A DNA stretch of 64,000 bases from Marthasterias glacialis (Eukaryota > Echinodermata > Asteroidea > Forcipulatida > Asteriidae), in NCBI GenBank assembly GCA_911728455.2, contig OU452230.1:3522300-3586299 (forward strand). Direction: 5' to 3'. Below the pieces are notes generated by a model. It saw only the letters and a list, made by a program, of their open reading frames with translations, did no database searches and was not told where the DNA came from. A program made the translations under genes and the position numbers. Below are positions 51,601 to 57,607 of the stretch, piece after piece. Positions within the stretch are counted from its first letter, which is position 1, and the number at the start of each line of letters is the position of its first letter.

Positions 51601-54600
51601 TTAAAAATTTGGCATCTTCAAACGTCACTTTTAAAACACGTTGAGATTCTAACTTGGCCCTCGGCAGATCCTTTAAGAACCTGTACTCTTCACGGCAAGA
51701 ATGTTAATGACTTCATTCTTGAGGATCCAGTGACTTTAAGATGCTTTATGCCTGAGTCAATAAATGCTGAGCACGATGCTACTGAAGAAAGGGGCCATCA
51801 TGGTAATCCCGTCGTCAAGATTGTTTTCTTTTGAAATGCCAAATACCATCCAAACAGTCTCTCTTAGAAACCCATTAAAGGTTTTTCAAACACTAAATTT
51901 ACAGCTGGCGTTCCAAAAATAAAAATCACCAAAATGTTATTTTATTTGTCCCCGGGTGAGAATTGTTTTTCTTCAAGACGATTGCATGTCAGCCACCCAG
52001 ATTTATCGGAAACCATCTTCAAGACGATTGCATGTCAGTCACCCAGATTTATCGGCAACCAGCTTCAAGACGATTGCATGTCAGTCACCCAGATTTATCG
52101 GAAACCATCTTCAAACAGTTTGAAAAATATTTTTTTCGTTGGTTATCCACCCAGTGCGTATAACGATGTCTGAAAATATGAAGTCATCTTCACTACATGA
52201 AGGCCTCTACACAAGATAATGAACTATTACTGTTGGTTTATTTGTTTTAAGAAAGAGTGTTGCAGCCACCAAACTGGCTAAATTGTAGCCATTTCTCAAC
52301 AATAAAACGATTTAAATAAAACTACATAAAATGTAAGGGGGAAAAAAAAAAATTAAGTATTGCTTATATATAAAAACTTTCAGAAAACAGTTACAATGAA
52401 AAAACAGAAAGGAAGAAAAAAGAGAAAAAAAAGGATTAAGTACACAGCTAAAAAAGAAAATTGCACAAACTTGGGGGCATACAACATGTATTACAAAAAT
52501 TCCATTAAAAAAGAAAACACACTATACATAATTAGCTTTTTTTTTGAGGTATGGCAGACACTATAGGAGTGCACTGTTTGGTTTGGGTGTATACAGACAA
52601 ATTTACCCAAACCAAATCCTGCCCTAGTAATGTGTCCACCATAACTTAAAATGGCTTATTATACAGACCAGACACGAATGAACAAGAGCAGCAACGTAGC
52701 CAGGATTTTTTCACTGGGGTGCACAGGGGGGGGGGGGGGGGCATTGCTTTTTAATGAATTACATGTATCTACATTTTTTTATGGGGGGCGCGTGCCCTCC
52801 AGCCCCCTCCCCCCCCCCCACTTGGCTATGCCACTGACCAAGAGTAAGTAGACAAGACAATACTGCACATTACAAAATGGGTGAATACCAAAGATGGGCT
52901 ATATGTTGCCAAAAAAAAAAAAAAAAAAAAAAAAAAAGCGCGATAAGATTTCAGGGAAGCAGCTGACTACTGTATCAAAAATAAATAGAATTAATGCATG
53001 GAACTGACGGAGGTGGGAAAATTTGGGAGTTTACAGCCTGTCTGGAGTAGCATCTGACATGAGGTGTAAAATATTCCTGTGCATGTGTCTCATATGACTG
53101 GCTGGAAAGAAAACCTGTTTGATAATCAACAATGATCATATCAAACTTCTGCTTGCAGGATGATTTATTTCTTTCAATACATTTCTGCATGTATGTGGAA
53201 AAAAAAGGAAATGACCACAAAACTGCATTGGATTAAAAGTGAGGTATATATGTCAAGTCGTCCAGAATACCAATATTCAAAATTCTCCATTCAACATAAC
53301 AACAAATTTACAAATGTCCGAATGAAAATGTGTCGCACTGATATGTTTCCAAACTGTAGGAAATCAAAAATTGATAATGCAAAATTAGTCTGTTAAGTTT
53401 CCAGTAATCAAACTGAGCAATTCCTAAAAAAAACAAAACAACAACAACAGTAACAAAAAGTCATACTTTTAGCATTTGAAGAAGACTCTACTGGGGTCAA
53501 AACGTGAGGCCATTAATAATTTTTTTGTATTCTTATCAATAGATTAGAAAACAGGTGAAATATTAACTGCAGGAAGTTAAACAAAACGATCTGCTTTACC
53601 CCCTTTAGTTGCAGTTCCTAACCTGGGAAATTTCAAATAATCAGGTCATTTTTTCTTTTCCATGCTGTGAGTTTCTGCTCAAAACTGTAACTGAAAGCAT
53701 GGAGCTACAAAACTGAATCTTTATCATCTAAACCACGAAAAAATAAAATTAAAATAAATTAAAATAAAATCCTGGAAAGGGTGTTTGTTTTTTATGTTTC
53801 ACATGTTTTTTGTCTTTCAATTCCTATAATTTACCTAGATGGCATTTCTGCAAATTTTTTTGTCTAGCCTAAAAAACTCAGTGTTGTGTCATGTCGAAAG
53901 TTGACAAAACATTGAGCAAAGCCAATAAATATTTCACAAATTTAACTAAAATAAATACATGTGAATATCTCTTCACCCACTGTTATGACTGGAATATTTA
54001 AAAAACAAAGTCACAGCTGACAAGATAAACCACAGGAGTTAAAAATAACAACTAGGCGAGAGAAGTTATGATTATGCATGTGCGGGGGTGTATGTACCAA
54101 CTCTTGTTTGGGAACATGTGTTTCATCCATTTGTTTATTATGAAAATATTTACAATTTTTGTTAGTCTGTCAATGTCAATAACAATAATGTCAAGACTTC
54201 GTTTAAAGGTAAAACATAGGATTGGTAAAGCTGACAGTGCAGTGTTCTTACTTCCTGTGATTCGCTATTTACATGAACAAAACAAACCTGTAGAAATTTG
54301 GGCTCTATCCAAGTCAGAAGAAAATAATGACAAACCGTGCACACTTTTCAGCATGTAAAACACACTGTCCTTAATTTTGATTGTTACCACCGAAGTTAAA
54401 ATCAAGGTCTTCAAATTCTATTTCCACGACACTGACAACATTTCAGACAGAAATATTCCTATGGAAGATTTGGTACTGGTATGAACTTCATAATCAGTAA
54501 GCTTTCAGACTGATACTAATTAAAATGTTGTTTTGATGAATACCAATCCTGTATTCATTCTGTTAATTAAGGATGGGCACGTTGTCTGACCTGAATGCAA

Positions 54601-57572
54601 TTTACCGGTAACACAAGGCCATTTGGCAGCCTGGTTTTGAAAATTTATGAAACATGGTCATTTCTTTGTGGTACTTTTTTGGTTTTGTAGTTTCTTTAAC
54701 ACTAGCAGCACCCTGTATTAAACATGTGCAATGTCATGCATTTGAAGCTGTACCTTAGGCCCACTACTTGGTTTAGAAATTGCAAATGAAAATTCTAGAC
54801 ACAATGATTGTAGTAAAGGCATACACAACTAGTTCAATGCTGACTTCCTAAACTTGATTTTGGTCACAACTTTGAACTTTCACAAAGGTCATTTTAATGT
54901 TGCATGGTGTGTTGGAACAAATTCAAGTGCGTTATAAAAATTCCTTAATTCATTGGGTTTCATATGCACACACAAATTGGCTATATGTGAGAAAAATGCG
55001 ATTTTGCTTACCAGAAAAGGTCATAAAAACCCCCCCCCCAAAAAAACCCCACCCAAAACCAAAACATGTGTATGTGAAATGTTTGTAGCAATTGTTCCCT
55101 GCTTCAAACCTGTTAAGCAGTAATTGTTTGGCTTTAACTCTTTTATGAAATTTGGTCATGTCATGAGGATACCCTGTGCAAAAGCAGTACCCCCCCCCCA
55201 CCGAAAAAAAACAACAACCCAAAAATACAAACAAACAAAAAACAACCACCACCATCATTTTTCTTAGCGCATTGCTGAAGAGGCTGAGCATACACTGACT
55301 TCATCTTTGTTGTGTCCAGTTAACAACTTTCTTCCCACTAATTTAAAGGGTCTGTATACGTTTGGTAATGACTCTGAAAATTTATGGCAATAATAACTCA
55401 CTTGGTAAGAAGTACACCAGCTTTGGATAGTATAATGCATTTTGAGAAACGTTTCACTTCGAAGTACTGCAGTTATGGAAAAATACATCACTTTTTATCC
55501 CACCAAAATTTGAATCTGAGAAGCGTTATGGCCGTAACGCTTCTCAGAATGTGTATTTCAATGACGGATACTTCTTCTGCGTGAACACAACCGCTCCAGA
55601 TTTTTGGTGATATCTCAAAAACGCTGCCACCTTTTGTACTGAAATTTACACAGGTTAGTTGTATGGCATATATCTACAATTATATAGCATTAAGGCAAAT
55701 GTACGGTTCAAAAAACCAAAGGTATACTTTGCCTTTAAACCTTTCATGAAATTTGGTCATGTCATGAGTATGCCCTGTGCAAAAGCAGTAACCCCCCCCC
55801 CCACCGAAAAAAAACAACAACCCAAAAATACAAACAAACAAAAAACAACCACCACCATCATTTTTCTTAGCGTATTGCTGAAGAGGCTGAGCATACACTG
55901 ACTTCATCTTTGTTGTGTCCAGTTAACAACTTTCTTCCCACTAATTTAACAAAGGAATTTAACAAAGAATGTGTACACAATATTGGTTTGTAAATCCCTC
56001 CAGTACAACTGTACTTTACACAAGATAATAATAACCACTGCTAGCAAGTTGAAGTTGAATCTTATGGTTGAATGGATCACCGGATAGTAATCCGTCTCAA
56101 AGACCTCTGTCGATCATGTTATGTACAAAATTACAACACTGAATAACATCACAGGAAGTCTGGTAACATTCCAGGCTTTTATCCCAGTATAGGTTTCTGC
56201 ATGGAAATTTCCCAAACACGGGTAATTAACAGGTGTGCAGGCCATTGGTAGACTTGTGTGGTTTTACACAAACACAATGCTTGAAGTAGACTTCCTTCTA
56301 CTACAACGTAGAAGGGGGGGGGGGGTCGGGGAGAACACCAATGCCTGCCCCAGGCCTGCACCCCTCGAATACTCAACAGAGCATCCAAAGTTCAATTTGC
56401 CAGCGGGGGAATCTGATGACCGCGAGGTGAACCTCAAAATCAAACACTGCCAACGGAAATCGCTTGTCTGTGTTTACCTAACGTGTGTACCATGTTTTTG
56501 TTTGACTCCTTGCTTCTACTTGACCAGGTACTTACACCAGATAACCCAACCTAACTGCTGGCACACCTTAAAAGACAACTTTTCATCATGACCAATTTTC
56601 TCTGGGTGAAGAGTTTCGTCTGTATGGGTGCTAAATGCACTCTCATTGCAGATGGTTTCTGAGTTGAGTCCAACAGATATTCTGCAGGTATTTTCGGATA
56701 TATCCTGAACAGTGACACCAACACCAATTTGATTGAACTTGCGAAATTTACCGCACTAATTTAGCACATTGGTATAGCTCCAACTTTGAAGACTCAACAA
56801 TAAGCAATCCTATTTGCTGCTGTATGGAACAGATTTCTGAATAACCTTGAACGTCGCGAAAAAAATTCAAAGGCACAGGAGTTGGGAATCGCTTAAGAAG
56901 ACAGACAAGCCAGGTCTCTATTTAGGGTTGACTGCATCAATCTCCGTTCCAACCACATAAAAGCACCCTCCGACCCTCAACATGCGTTTCTCATGTTTCC
57001 TGATATGGGCAGACTTGGCCCTGCATACAGCCAATCCAACCACACTTACTTAAAGATCTGTAGCATTGGTCCAGGTCTCAAACTCGGGGGTAAAAAAAAA
57101 CACATACTAAGAAATTCCCAGAATGACAAATATTTTGAACTTGCAGATCTTACATTTGTGCATAAAACATGTAGCTATTCGACGCCGTTTAATCACTTAC
57201 TAGGCCCAGTAAAATCTTTACAGGCTGGTTATCTGTTCCCTGAACCAGTGAGATCGTTAAAAAAGGGGAAAACAAAATCCTACAAATTAGGTATAGGTAA
57301 TAGTCTGCATCTGGTGTGGAAATAAAACCACCCGAACAATCTTTCAGCTAGCGTGATACCCACCAGAGAGGGGGATCGAGGGGGGAGCCTCGTTCAAAAT
57401 CCTTGCCCCCCTTTTGCCCTCACCAAAAATGCACAACTGTAGGGTTCAATGCATCAAAAGCCCCCCCCCCCCCCCCCCCCGAAAAAAAAAATAAAATAAA
57501 AAAATAAAAAAATAAGTAAATAAATAAATAATAAATAAATAAAAAAAATATGTATATATAAATATAAAAAAA

Positions 57573-57607
<35 letters not shown>

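Noticed and set aside
56993-57325. 110-residue plus-strand ORF
   Set aside because: No recognisable motif and ordinary intron composition around it; probably chance.
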